Part shown: one piece after another, positions 48,030 through 60,135 of the stretch
Position numbering within the stretch: position 1 is the stretch's first letter
How the letters are laid out: the number at the start of each line of letters is the position of its first letter
From: Anarhynchus alexandrinus
Taxonomy: Eukaryota > Chordata > Aves > Charadriiformes > Charadriidae
Assembly (NCBI GenBank): GCA_008711295.1
Contig: VUYV01000189.1
Location: 1,083,855 to 1,147,854, forward strand
DNA: 64,000 bases
Direction of reading: 5' to 3'
The notes under the pieces: generated by a model
What the model was told of the DNA's origin: nothing
The model's database searches: none
Seen by the model: the letters and a program-made list of their open reading frames with translations, nothing else
Program-made: the position numbers and the translations under genes

Positions 48030-48430
48030 AGAGCGCTGTATTTCCCCTCGTGTTTTGGTTCAGGTTCGTCTTTCGGCAAGACAAAACCTCCGCAAAAGAC
48101 CTCCCAGGCGCAGCCTGTGCCGGCTGCTCCTCGCGGCTTCGGGGGGGGGACGGGGGTCTCCCCGTCCAGCACAGCTCTCGCCGAGTCCTGCGGCAACCGC
48201 TCCGGGGAGCGCCGTTTCTGGAAGTCATTGGTTAACTTCCTATCGAACCGCTTTTTCGCCTTCGCGAGAATGAAAAGTTCGTCGAGACGACCCCCGCCCC
48301 GCGGCAGCCCCCAGCGACTGCTCTCCAGATGGATGCCGCGATGCGCTGTGTGGCCCCCGGAGCCTCCCCGGCCCCTCCCCAGCAGCGGATTGCTGTCTGG
48401 TACTCGCCCTTTCCGACGGCGAGGAAGAAA
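48030..48430. promoter_or_regulatory. CpG island-like block
   Basis: High CpG density (GCTCCTCGCGGCTTCGGGG, GACCCCCGCCCCGCGGCAGC, TTTTTCGCCTTCGCGAGAATG). An open frame of 167 codons runs on the minus strand (48526-48023) and one of 139 codons on the plus strand over the same bases. Simultaneous frames on both strands indicate a lack of stop codons in GC-rich DNA rather than a gene. AT-rich sequence lies on both sides. A promoter role is inferred only. Confidence 0.38.
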
Positions 48431-48599
48431 ATCACCTCTAAGATGTTTTGGATTAGAATGGCTTAAGGTTGTCCCCAAAACCGTGCATTTCAATATACAC
48501 AGGTCTCGCCCCAAAAGTGATACCATTCAGGTTTGATTTCTATGACCTTCACCCCAGGCAGTAAACTTCAGACAGAAGGCGGGGTGAGGTAGACTGTCC

Positions 48600-48960
48600 T
48601 AATTGCTCCACACACCCACAATTAATCTGTAGCCTCGCTACCCGGTTTTAATTTGCGGCAGAAGCTACCTCAGCACATCAAAGACAGCGGTTCACCTCTC
48701 CACTAATCAAAATTTGAAGAGCTACCACCAATAGTAATTAGAGAGCTAAGGCCAATCGTTATGCAATTCAGCATTAATTAAACAGTATTATAACAGTTTT
48801 CATTCAGCTCGCTAAGTGCACCAGGAATTTAGCCAGAACAGGCATCACAGATTTTAACTACTTTTCCAGAATTCTTTTGCTCTGTGTAATTAAACCCCCT
48901 CAGTAACGACAAAATTCAGCTGCCCTTCATTGTTATAAATGAAGAAGAGTGGACGTTCAT
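48600..48960. promoter_or_regulatory. Candidate conserved non-coding element, dense homeodomain motifs
   Basis: Dense TAAT/ATTA cores occur in repeat-free DNA: CCACAATTAATCTG, CCACTAATCAAAA, ATAGTAATTAGAGAGC, CAGCATTAATTAAACAG, GTGTAATTAAACC. A CCAAT motif (GGCCAATCG) and GTTATGCAATTC (C/EBP- or POU-like) are interspersed. It follows the CpG block at 48030-48430 directly. This is the best enhancer-like segment by eye, but conservation is untested. Confidence 0.3.
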
Positions 48961-49759
48961 ACGCATCTGGATGAGGCCCCCTTTCAATAATGATCAGGAA
49001 AAAAGGAACTCGGTCCACCTTTGTGTGTTTCAGCCATTGCACAGGTACTTAGAGAAAAGGTGACATGAGAGACAACATACAGAAATGCCATAAATCAGTG
49101 TAGGTCCGTTGATTAACGGCAGTTTTGGATGAAGGAAATTATTTCTTAAAAGCAAATGCCCCAGTACTGCTCTTCAGTGGCTCTTTCCACTCCACAGCGT
49201 TTAAACAGAGTCCCGTTTTAAACTTGGGTCTGTCTGTATTTGGGAAAAAACAGTGGTAAACTGTGGTCCAGCAGTTTTTCATATTCTTATGAAACAGAAT
49301 GGAATAAAAGAGAGAAAGATCAAACCCTCGGCTTCAATGAAGTGACCAAAGTCCACCTTGGGACAAAGCACCAGGTCACAGCACCTTAAAATCCGGCTCT
49401 GGGAATGTAAATGTGCCTGAAGCTAAGATAAAAATCCCATCAAGCATTCAAAAAGATGTTGCAAAGATTTTGATTGGGAAAAAAACAGCATAGTAAAGAT
49501 ATGAAAGAACTCAACGTGATAAAACGAGCCCTTATTTGATCTTTGTTTGCAACCAAAAATCAGAATATAATTTGGCAAAAAAATACTGTTATGACTCTGT
49601 CTACTCAGGACCAAGCCTGAGACGAGGGAAGATGGAGCGAAGCGAGAGAGAAACAACGGACTGATTTTATACGGGGATGCCCATTCCTTTGGGTATGCGC
49701 AGGTACCACCCGGTGAATGCCACACGGGCGAGTGGAGTGGGGGATTCACCTGGGACCAA
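48961..49759. other. Unique non-coding DNA, nothing recognised
   Basis: Mixed AT-rich sequence. A 108-codon minus-strand frame at 49423-49749 shows no known domain. Confidence 0.5.
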
Positions 49760-50250
49760 AGAAGTCCAAAGCGAACCCCGCAGGATTTCCGCCTGGAGCA
49801 TCCTCACGCGGACCCAGCCCGGGCGGCGCGGCGGCGTGGCACCCTGCTTAGCTGGCCAAGCAGAGCGCACCCCAAATAAGCGGCCAGCGAAGGCGGAACA
49901 GTTGTGTGATTAATGCGCGAGGACATCAGGAGGCCACGACAGCTCTGCTCCAGACCCGCGTTAAGCTCCGTTTGGACCTAAGACTCCTTTAACGATGCGT
50001 TGAGTAAATCCGCCGAACGCCTGGCTACCGCTGCAGCGTCGGGAACGAGGAGCGCTTCGCTCTACGCGTCCCTGTTCCGCCCGGTCTCTTCTTCTTACGA
50101 GCTGGTCCTCCCTCGGTGCTTCGTACGCCGTAAAAAGACGGCGCGGCTGACGCGGGACGGGGCTCCCGGGTGGCAGGGAACGGCGCCGGTGCCGAAAAGC
50201 AGCTCTGCAGCAAGAGGGTACGGAGGGACAAGGGGTAACACAACACCAGC
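49760..50250. promoter_or_regulatory. CpG-rich block
   Basis: CpG-rich sequence (CCGGGCGGCGCGGCGGCGTG, ACGCCGTAAAAAGACGGCGC, ACGGCGCCGGTGCCG). Frames of about 95 codons occur on both strands over the same interval and are therefore compositional. With 48030-48430 it makes a pair of CpG patches 1.3 kb apart. No exon is recognised. Confidence 0.33.
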
Positions 50251-53200
50251 TTCCCAGTCAGCCCGCGTGTCACCCTCTGTTTCCTAAGGACAGAAGAAAA
50301 CAATGACACTGCTCAGCTTTTTTATATATATATATTTCTTTTTATATATATTTTATTGGCACGCCAATAAACAAACGCCGCCAATGTGTGAAAAAGCAGA
50401 AACCTCGGGTAACTGTCAGTGACAGACGCAGCGCATCACGCGTCTGCCCGAGACACCGCCTCGCAGCGTGTTCGGGGTTTTATCCCCCGTGTCCATTTGT
50501 CATTATTGTCCGTTCCTGAGTGGGTGGCAGGCTGTTACATAGCGTGATGCTCTCCCTGCCGTCTCTTTCCTTTCTCCTAGGGTTACGCGCAGTTTTTCCT
50601 CATCGCTTTTTAATGGAAAGTCTTTCATCATTTCTGGTAATGTAAGCAAATATCTTCCCAACACTGTCTCGTACCATTCATACTGGAACACAGTAAGTGC
50701 CTCTTATCCAGAGTCGCCTTCTTTGTCACGTGGGCTGCACAAACTCCCTTGTTCCAGTTCTCCTTCACAGCCCATGAGTCCAGATTTAATTACCATCTAC
50801 CTTACTTTCGCTTTCTGACTGTAATCAACAACCACAGAAAATCTGAGTATTTCTTTGCATTGTTTCTGATCCGTACTCCTGTGTCTCTTGCACACTGTCC
50901 CAAACGCTTAAATATGTTAGTGGAGACTGATGTTTATAAGACTGGGAAGAAAGATTCAGTTGGACCCTTTATTAGAAGCTCAGTGTCCGTTTTGCTCATT
51001 AATTAGCGAGGCAATTTTGTTCTGGCGTCCCAGACTGCAAAAACAATAAGAAGTCGATATGTTAATCTAATCCCAACCTCCTGCACACTGCCCTGGGAAA
51101 GGCAGCGGCCTTCAACCACTTTTTTTTAAACTCACTTGTACAATAAACAACTTTCCAATACACGCAACAAGTTTAACTTTTATACACTTTGGTGCCACAT
51201 TGCCGTGAGAAATATTGCCATATTTTTCAGCAATAAGCGTCATAAGCAGCACTGATACGTTCAGGACGCTTAACCCAGCAGTTGTCTTCTTCTCGCCCAC
51301 AAGACCACACAGCACTCGGCTTCTTGTCTGCACCCACCACAAACGGGACTCGACAGCGGTGGTATCCACGTCCAAAGCATAAGGTTAGGTTTTGGATGTC
51401 CGGCCGGCCAGAACAGCAGAGTGGCCGCATAAAAGCAAACAATAACACGTGTTTACGCTTTTTCCTGCTCACAGCCACTGAGCTACGTCTCATAAACTTC
51501 TCAAAACGCCCTGGGAGATCGGGAAAGAGACCTATCCAGGACCACACAACAACCAAACGCGGGGACACGTGATTCTCAGCTCCGCCAGCTCATCTCCCCC
51601 CATAGAGAGGTCCGTAGAGGTACATACGCGTGTTCCCCATGATTTTCAACTCTGCCTGGTGGACGCCTGTATTTCTGAGTGCCAAAAGGATTCTTGTTTT
51701 CCGGGAACAGCTGAGCTCTTCTTTCTCTACAGTCACGGTGTGTGATTGCAGTGGGCAGGGAGCTCTCATCTCCTTCTCCCTCGAGCTCCTCTAATAAAAA
51801 GTGACTGAATTTTGTGCCCTTCCAGGCCTGATGTGGTGGAGAAAGAATGCACATGTTAAAAATTAAAAAATAATGGAAACCATTGCAAAGTTACACTTAC
51901 ACACAGAGATTTATTTTTTTTTTATCGTCATTCAAAGGGGGAGAGGAAAACTGAAGAGAAAGCCTAAATATAAAGGAACTTTGACTTGCATGGTTCAACG
52001 TTTGTTATATAAGTAGGTTTTTCAAAACAAGTCGTGCTCCACAATAACTGTGCGGAAGAGCTAGCCCTGATTTCACAAGACCCCATATGTTTTTTCGTAT
52101 TCTTTTTGTGTGTATGTTTTATTTCTTGCATCAGTGAGTCATAAGATGCAGTCAAGGAATTAATTTGAAGCTTGAAAGCTAAAAGGAAAAGGAGCCGATA
52201 TGTGTCGTTCCGTAGCCTCAGATTCTTGTATCTAACTACATAACATATTTTCTTTCCACAGGAGGTAGTTATGACAAATTAGAAGTCTGAAAATTTTCTG
52301 ATGGTGTAAAGGCTCCAGCTGTCACTAGGGAGATAGTGATCAGATTTCATAGCTGCATGGTCCCATGGCACCACTAAGGGTTCCATATGGTCATCCAAAT
52401 GTTTCAACAAAACCCACCAAAAAAAAAAAAATTCCACCGTGGCTTCTGCTTTTAGAAAAATAAAACTCTTCTTTGCAGGAATTTTTCATAAAGCGCCACT
52501 GAAAAACGAAACTTTCTTGATTCGGTTGTCCGAAAAGAAAATCATCGTTCGAGCCGTCCTCTTTAGTTTGGGTTGAAGTGGACAGAAATAGCAGCAGGAC
52601 AGGACACGTGCCTGAGCTCTGACTTTTTAATCTAGCACGACTTACATAACATGGAGTAGGCTGGTAAGTGGGCATGCGATGAATAATTAAGGTGTGTATA
52701 TGTACATGGTGATAAACAGCAATTTCTCCAAACCACTTCCCTTTCGGTATAAAACCACCTCTGTTAAATTGTTAATGCTATTACTGTGGACAGAGACTCT
52801 CTCATTCGCGTCAAAGATGTCAGCGCAAGCCTCGCACAATAACAAATGACAAATGCATAATTTATTGATTCTTAAATGGCTATGTCCTTGGATGTATTTC
52901 TTATAACTAATTTGCTTGGAGACACATCTGGCTCCTGAAGACAGCATCTGTTTTAAAGAAGGTCAGTGCTATATTTTAAAGTTAAAGGCAGAAGAACATA
53001 ATCTTTTATCTGCTGCGCTTCTCTGCTCTTTTAGCATGAAAATTCAGCTCTCACTCAATTCTGTCCACTGATTTTTATATCAAACGAAAATCTGAAGTTT
53101 TCAGATAATCCGAAGCAGCGATAAACATCTACACACGCACTGTGTTTACAGTCAAAAACCACAAAGAGAGCGTGCGTAGGTTTCAAGTGGTGGCGTACCG

Positions 53201-54279
53201 TATGCATGGAACTATTTAAAAAAAAAGGAATTCACTCCAATTGCGTTGACACCGCTTTGCATTAATACTTCTTTCCCACAAAGGTTCCTCAATCTGTCTG
53301 TTTCGGTACACGGCGCTTGCTTGCCCGGGGTTTGCTGTATTCGGATGTTCTGCCCGTGCCTGTGAGCCTAAGACCTTCTCGCGTGAAATCTGCTAACGCC
53401 GCACGCCGCAGCGTTCATTCTGCTATCGGGCCAAGAACCGCGACTTCTCCCCAAATCACTCCTGCGCGCGCAAAGCTTGATCCTGCGCACCTTCGTTATT
53501 TCTGCATCGTATTTATGCACGTATATACTCCATGCGACTTCAATCCCTCTACCTTAGCTATTTCATCCAGTTTTCACTGAATTTTAACAGTATTTATTTT
53601 TACCCACCTCGTGGCTGGAACAATAAAATACAAACAAATGCTTAAAATCAGCTTGAAGCTCACATTTGAACAGGCAGACACAGGTACAAATGATTCAGAA
53701 ACTGCCACTTTAACCCTGTGATGAACAGCTAGGCACCTTTTGCTTTTGTATTTCACCTTGCACCATACAGAAAATGTTTAATTATTTGAGGATTAATGGA
53801 GGTAGTTTATAATTAAGCTGAAGTATGAACTGATGTCATCATCTCAGTATGATGATATACGTTTTTATGCCAAAGCACCTGTTGTTTTGGAAGGAAGCAG
53901 CTGATATCATTATCTACCCAGCCAGATAGCCCAGCTTCCTGCTGCTTAAAAAATTATCCTAAGGGTTACCTAAGTTGGGGTAATACACCATTTACTTTTT
54001 CACGCCCAGGGTAGGAGAGAACGCACAAAATGACTTTCTGCTCAGCCAAAGGTAGAGGGGGGACGTGGGGGACGGGGCACAATGCTAAAACAGTTAATAT
54101 TTATTTGTGCGGAATACAAACCCTGCAATTTTTTTTTCCTGCATGAACATACATGCAAAACCATATATAACAGACACGTTAAGTATATATATGATCGGAC
54201 GAGAGTCCTTTATACAGCACAAAGGAGAACACCCTCTGCTTTGCTGTAGATGTTTTTCATTGACTCCGACCACTGTAGA
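50251..54279. other. Unique non-coding DNA
   Basis: Mostly AT-rich sequence with a TA-rich run at 50320-50352, T runs near 51120 and 51911 and A runs near 52420. A patch at 53310-53480 is moderately CpG-rich (TAACGCCGCACGCCGCAGCG) and open on the plus strand for 87 codons, with no domain. A G-rich stretch lies at 54055-54077. No gene or interspersed repeat is recognised. Confidence 0.5.
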
Positions 54280-54690
54280 GTAGAGGTTGACACCAGCCGG
54301 GGACTTCTCCTGCGGAGGGGCGGTCAGCTGCCGCCCTGTCCCCCCTCCCTGACGTTAGGAGGAAAAGAGGTTGCCGGGGCGATTTTGGGAAGGGGGAAGC
54401 AGCGGCACTCTGTTTCGGCGGGTGTTTTACAGCCATGAGGTCATGGCAGGCGCCGGTGCCAACGCTACGAATCAAAGCTGCGCGCAGGAGGAGCGAAGAG
54501 CACCGCGTGGGGGACGCGCAACCCGCCGTGCGAGACGCGCACCTCCGTCCCCGCCAGCGGCGCTCTGGCGGGACGTGGAACCAAGCCCGGGGTGGTTTTA
54601 GCGTGCCTCCGGCCATCAGGCTTTCCTTCGAATGGTGGCATTGCGCCAGAGCTGTTCCTTTGGGTCGTCGTCAACCTGCACGCCCCTGAG
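54280..54690. promoter_or_regulatory. CpG island-like block
   Basis: CpG-rich sequence (GAGGGGCGGTCAGCTGCCGCC, GAGACGCGCACCTCC, GGGGGACGCGCAACCCGCCG) with an SP1-type GGGGCGG at 54316-54322. A GC-rich hairpin at 54550-54572 has perfect 8-bp arms, CCCGCCAG and CTGGCGGG. Frames on both strands overlap (119 codons minus, 84 plus) and resemble no protein. Promoter-like by composition only. Confidence 0.38.
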
Positions 54691-54910
54691 GGAGAGCCGA
54701 GATGCAATACCAGCGAACACATCTCTTGGGAATGACTTGCTCTCTCCCCTGATGGTAATTTCCTGACTTTCTCAGCCCCACAATGCCAGATTCACCAAAT
54801 TCTCCTTCTGCAATAGTCTCTGGCGTGTATTCTGAGCTGGTCCCATATAATACATTTTCTAGGAGCAGTCATCTACATACAAGCAATAAACGGAGAAGCA
54901 TAAGAAATAA

Positions 54911-55369
54911 CATAGAATCATAGAATGGTTTAGGTTGGAAGGGACCTTGAAGATCATCGAGTTCCCACCCCCCTGCCATAGGCAGGGACACCTCCCACCA
55001 CACCAGGCTGCCCAAGGCCACGTCCAGCCTGGCCTTGAACACCTCCAGGGATGGGGCCTCAACAACCTCTCTGGGCAACCTGGGACAGTGCCTCACCACC
55101 CTCACAGGGAAAAACTTCTTCCTAATGTTCAATCTAAACCTGCCCTCTTCCAGTTTGAAGCCATTCCCCCTCGTCCTATCACTCCATGCCCCAGTAAAAA
55201 GTCCCTCCCCAGCTCTCCTGGAGCCCCTTTAGGGACTGGAAGGCCGCAATAAGATCTCCCCGGAGCCTTCTCTTCTCCAGGCTGAACAGCCCCAACTCTT
55301 TCAGCCTCTCCTCATAGGAGAGGTGCTCCAGCCCTCGGATCATCCTCGGGGCTCTCCTCTGGACATGCT
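54911..55369 (-). mobile_element. CR1 LINE, 5'-truncated
   Basis: The left edge CATAGAATCATAGAATGG is the reverse complement of the CR1 3' terminus. On the minus strand it encodes the ORF2 C-terminal part (a counterpart of [17 protein letters not shown], then the tail ending in SLVWWE). Homology ends near GGACATGCT at 55369, about 220 bp short of the extent of the copy at 28.6 kb. It is almost identical to that copy over the shared part, so both derive from one relatively young subfamily. Confidence 0.96.
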
Positions 55370-56129
55370 GTTTTGCTTTCTTCGATCCTTTTTCATACGT
55401 TTTGTCTCTTTTTCTTTTTTTTTTTTCTCATACAAACTACCTCTTTTCCCAGCCAGCTCTCAAACACTTGTGTTAAGTAGAATGTCTCTCTTCTTTTAGG
55501 TTCTTTCCAAAAATATTCCTAGGGCTGCTCTTTCCACAGGTCTGATGCCACTTCAGAAGGAAGCAGCAGCGAGTAGGAGGTAGATTTCCCACCCCTCCGC
55601 AGCTCCCCGGACCTCCTGTCGCTTGGCAGATCGTACCACTTAATAATACGAATAAAGAAACTTTTGACAGAACAAGAAGTTGTGACTGAAGGAATCCCAC
55701 AGTCTTTACCCCCACACCTCACACCCAGTTTCCCCTGGGATGCGTTTTCCGGTGGGTCCTCCACAGCCCCTTAGGGAAATAACGTTTTTGAAAGGAGCTT
55801 TTTGGGTCTTGCCGGGAGGGAGAGACAGCAGGTTTCTGCGCTGTGCTCCTTCCCTCTGCACCCAATACCCGTTTTGAAGGTTTCTGATTTCATTTTCTGG
55901 GCCTTCCTTCCTTTCACTTGATCTGTTATTACGCCCATAATTGTGCTACGCACATTTATGGTAATAATAAAGGAATACGTCAGTGATCTTCGATAAGATA
56001 ACGATACAGATAGACCTACTCATTCTATTTCAGAACACCTCACCGGAGTCAGCATGGTTTTCTTAGCACTAACAAGCATTACGAAGGTAGCACTAGTTTG
56101 GGGGCTTATATTTGTACCGCAATCTGTAT
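55370..56129. other. Unique non-coding DNA
   Basis: A pyrimidine-rich run (CTTTTTCTTTTTTTTTTTTC) near 55411 follows the CR1 5' end. The rest is mixed unique sequence with no recognised gene. Confidence 0.5.
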
Positions 56130-56700
56130 TATATGCAACAGATTAACGAATGTTTTTAAGGTATTCTTACCGAGCTTCGTGTCAGATGGGAAATAAGGCG
56201 TAGCAGCTTCCCGTCAGAGGAATTCTTATTATGGTGGTTTATAATAAGGGTATGCTGGAGATCAAATTAGTGTCCTAATGGGCTCGAGATCAGCATCGTG
56301 ATCATCGTGACATTGCGCGCATTAGCTGTGTTTGTGTGCGGGGGAGAAAGGCACTTGTCTAGATATTTATGGATATTGAAAGCTACAGCCATCGGTGTTG
56401 AATGGAGCTAAGTCGTATCCTAATCTCCTTCCTCTCCCTTTCACATCATAAAACTGCCCTGCAAATTAGGTTTTCAGAAAGTTATTTAATAATACCGAAA
56501 GCTCCACTGCCACACGGAATGTACAGTAATTGCCTGTGGGTATGCAGCGTGTTTACAGCTGGTGCATCCGAAGCCCTGAATGCCATTTCTCTATTCGCTA
56601 GACTTCAAAGGAAGCATTGCTTGCTGTTTTTCACGATACCCAGCCTCGGTATCTGACCAGCATAATGAAATGCTGACCACAGGTAATAATACACATTTCT
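56130..56700. promoter_or_regulatory. Candidate conserved non-coding element
   Basis: About 570 bp of complex repeat-free sequence, with tightly placed palindromic words (GATCAGCATCGTGATCATCG) and A/T cores (CAAATTAGGTTTTC, AGTTATTTAATAATACCG, TACAGTAATTGCC). It ends at a 14-base T run (56701-56714). The texture suggests an enhancer, but there is no direct evidence. Confidence 0.25.
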
Positions 56701-59700
56701 TTTTTTTTTTTTTTATTTCTTTTCTTTACAAACTGCAATACACATTCTCTCTAAAATTAGTTAGGGTAAAAAGAAAAACGAGGATTGAGAAGTTTGTGTA
56801 TATTTATAGAAATGAAAAACACTGTTCTAAACAAGGTCATAACCAGTGACAATGTATATATTTCCATGATAATAAAAAATTGGAACCTGTCCTGCACTTC
56901 CAAGAACTATAAAACTAGTTATCCACAACACAATAGCAATTAATTACAAATTTGTATCCAATCGTCTCAATCTACAAGTTTCATTCCCCTTGAAATTTCT
57001 TTGCTGAAAATGACTTTTTTTTTAAAGAATGCACTTTAAAAGTAAAGCCAAACCAAAATTAAAATTGAACCTTCATGTTGAGCTAAAGGGAGAAATCCAT
57101 GGGTATATTTTAAAAATGTTTTTGTACGGTTTGACCTTGGAATTATATGGACGTTTCTTTTGCAAAATTGAGCTCATGGCTTCCACCACTGACACTTTTT
57201 CACTTCAGGATCATTTCAGGATCATTAGCTGCATCAATAATGATTACTTAAGAAATATTATGGTCTTGAACATTTTCTGAAGACCTCCTCTGACACTGCC
57301 ATTTCAGGAACATTTTGTTTATACTAACCTATAGCTCATATTCTTTGAGAGAATTTCTGAAGTCCCACTCAAGAAAGCTGTGACGAGCAATAATCCAGTC
57401 CTTTAACGTTTACTAACTTTTGGCTTCTGTAAATCCTAAATTCACTAGATCAACAAAAGCTTTGTCTAAAAACTGCCTGAGTAAGAGACTCTCGATTTAA
57501 CACAAAACCAAGCAACTTGAGCGTGGTAAAAGCCCTCTGTATAAAAATCTGTCTTAAGCAAATGCTTTGATTTTGCTGTCTTCAAAATTCTTTTTCTTCT
57601 ATGCACTAAAATGAGATTGTAACGCAGAATAACCAAACTCTGGCCACTGGCTTCTACTTCGTTCTGGTCCATCCCCAGTAGCTGAAGACACTGGACCAGC
57701 TGCAACAACACAAAAGCATCCAATATAATGCTGGATCAAGTACAGCAATTGCCCTTCTGTTTTCTCTTTTGAGGATGTTTGTTTTGTATTTTGCTTTTAT
57801 GAAGACAAAAAAGGTACTTTTGGGGTCTAATATCCACATTCTGGGAATGTCTGTACAAATACGCAATTCTGTCTGTACAAACATTTCTCTTCTTCTGAAC
57901 TAAAAATAAAATTATTTTACATAAAAGCTTGGGAAAAATGTGAACCAAAGTGAATCACGTGCCGTATTGCTCTTTGGAATATTAAGGCTAAATTCCCTGC
58001 TGGCATAAAGTGACGTAGGTCTGTTGAGTTCAATGGAGCTATTCTAGCCCACAGTGGCAAGGAATCATGGAGCAGCTCGGGTTTGTTACATAAATTAGAC
58101 TGATGTGTACTAGGCAATTAGGACTACCGATTAAGCTATGGGTTGTGTACGATCTGATTCCTGTGCATACATGCACTGAATATGCACAACCAGAGTTTGA
58201 TTTTATATTTTGCGTTATAATATTCTGGAGAGGCAAATAACACCTAATTCTTTGCAGTAATGGGGAGGATGTTTCCTAAAGGGTGACAACACCCCCAAAG
58301 AGGACATCTGCATATTTAACATTTGTGCGCCTCACACGCTATAAATCAGTGTTCAGGCTCAGTTAAATCAGTGTAATCCTTTACTGACACGAAAATTCCA
58401 TTTTCCAGCTCTAGCTGAAGTGTTTGAGATATTACTAAATTAACTAAATATAAAGTAAAAGAGACATTTTCTGCTCAGTTCTCAGCAATTTCACATACAT
58501 CTTTCTTGTTGCACAACCAGGAGTTTACACCTCTTCCCTGCTACGGAAGGGGATGAAAAAGGAGTCCCGGAGAACAGAACCTGAGCTTGATGGGTATCTG
58601 TACAGTGTATAGACAGGAAACCAGGCAGGCGTCCGTAGGGAAATAAACACCTTTAGAGAAACTGTTGCTCACAGCAGTCTGTTGGATCTTCACTGAGGCC
58701 CTGACAGGAAGAACAGCAGATGAAAACATGACTCAGCACTGTCTTTGAGAAAATGTGTATGCATCATCTTCTCACCTTTCCGCAAACCCCCCTCCAAATA
58801 CCTTAAGGCGTCGCAGAAAGGGTTGGCTGGACAAGGAGCTTCCACCACCAACAGCATATCTGGTACAGAGTCGGCTTCCAGAGCAACCCATGCAACCACT
58901 GAGCACCTGGACAGAGTACAAGCCCGCTAGAACTGATTTATTAGCAGTAATGAAACCCTGTAGCTGTAGGGCTGCGCTTTTAACGAGGCATCAATATTAC
59001 AATCGTGCGGGTCTGCACTTCAGGCTGGAGTTGCTTTTCCAGGCTATCCAAGATAGAGAAAGAAGGACAACTCCCCTAACCCCCTCCAGGTCTTCACCTA
59101 CTGCTAAGAAACTGCTTCTGGCTTACGCTGTTCGTTACATGTACATAAGCAAAAGCAAATATGAGCCATACATCCTTTGGGACAAAACTGCTCATCGCCA
59201 TCCCCTCTGGATCATGGCAACCACCAACACGGAGATCAGCCGTGCAGATACTGAAGGACGATCACATGTTGGATGTCCAGATCCAGCTGTGTTTACTCTT
59301 CCTGGATTGTGACCTCTTCTCAGCTTTCTCTTAGGGAAAAGGAGGATAAGTAATAATTACAGTTAAGGGATGATCCATGTGCAAGTGAAGGAGAGGTTGT
59401 GCCTGATCTGAGGCTACTGAGCGCTCACAGCAGTGAACAGGGCAGCCTGGGAGGACCCTCAGGCAGATGAAGGACTGGGACCCCATACAAATCCACACCA
59501 AGAGGCCTCAGGAAGGGCAGGGGGGCAAACAGTTGGTTTTCAAACCGTTGTTTTAACTTCGGACGGCTGATCTGAATTCCTCTGTTTTAAAAGGTCCTTT
59601 CCTCTACCTTCTGTTCAAAAAAAAATCTAGCATTAGAGGCTGAAAGCCCTTCTGGTGTCCTCATTGTAAAGAAAGATACAATCAGCCCTACTCCATGGCT

Positions 59701-59799
59701 ACACCCGGCTCGCCATCGTCTCTACAAGCCTTACATGTCCCAGTAAACACTTGGAAAGCAAAGAAAAATGAGCTTTCTTTTCCTGCCCTCAGGTTTCCC
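56701..59799. other. Unique non-coding DNA
   Basis: AT-rich on the left and mixed on the right. A 185-codon plus-strand frame at 58755-59312 has no recognisable domain and no supporting splice or repeat context. An ancient repeat remnant at 57975-58065 is listed separately. Confidence 0.5.
57975..58065. repeat. Degenerate ancient amniote palindromic repeat
   Basis: GGCTAAATTCCCTGCTGGCA, then AAAGTGACGTAGGTC, then GAGTTCAATGGAGCTATTC and CCCACAGTGG follow the same layout as the remnant at 4826-4915. That layout is a GCTGGTGTAAAT-like arm, a GTAGCTCCATTGACTTCAAT core and an inverted arm. It is one of three to four such fossils in the window. Confidence 0.45.
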
Positions 59800-60135
59800 T
59801 ATAGTACGGACCTGAATCCTCCGGTCTCCTGATTGATAACGGTGCCTTTCCGTGGCTGTTTGAGATAATCGTGTGGAAAATCAGTGCAAATGATGCATGT
59901 TTAATTGGGGCGCTACCAGAAATGCCGCGTATCTGTCGACTTCTCTGGGAGAAATCTGAATCCACTTTGAAAGTCAACCAACAATTACTGGCAGAGCCAA
60001 AGATCCTCGAGCCTGTGAGAGTAAACAAATGACATAATGCCCAAAGAAAATAGAAGCCGTTCAAATTGCTTCAGCTCCTATAAAGCTATGGCAAAGAAAA
60101 TGTTAAATTACATTTAGTTGAATTACCGATTGGTA
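59800..60135. promoter_or_regulatory. Candidate conserved non-coding element
   Basis: Repeat-free sequence with homeodomain, POU-like and SOX-like words (TGATTGATAACGG, AAATGATGCATG, TTTAATTGGGGC, CAACAATTACTGG, TTGAAAGTCAACC, AAATTACATTTAG). Balanced composition, no homopolymers and no coding frame. A regulatory role is inferred from motif texture only. Confidence 0.27.

Noticed and set aside
48023..48526. 167-codon minus-strand frame in a CpG block
   Set aside because: An overlapping plus-strand frame covers the same bases; both come from lack of stop codons in GC-rich DNA.
54050..54080. Possible G-quadruplex (G6, G5 and G4 runs)
   Set aside because: Only three separated G tracts are present, one short of the usual four.
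58755..59312. 185-codon plus-strand frame
   Set aside because: No family resemblance and no codon or splice evidence.
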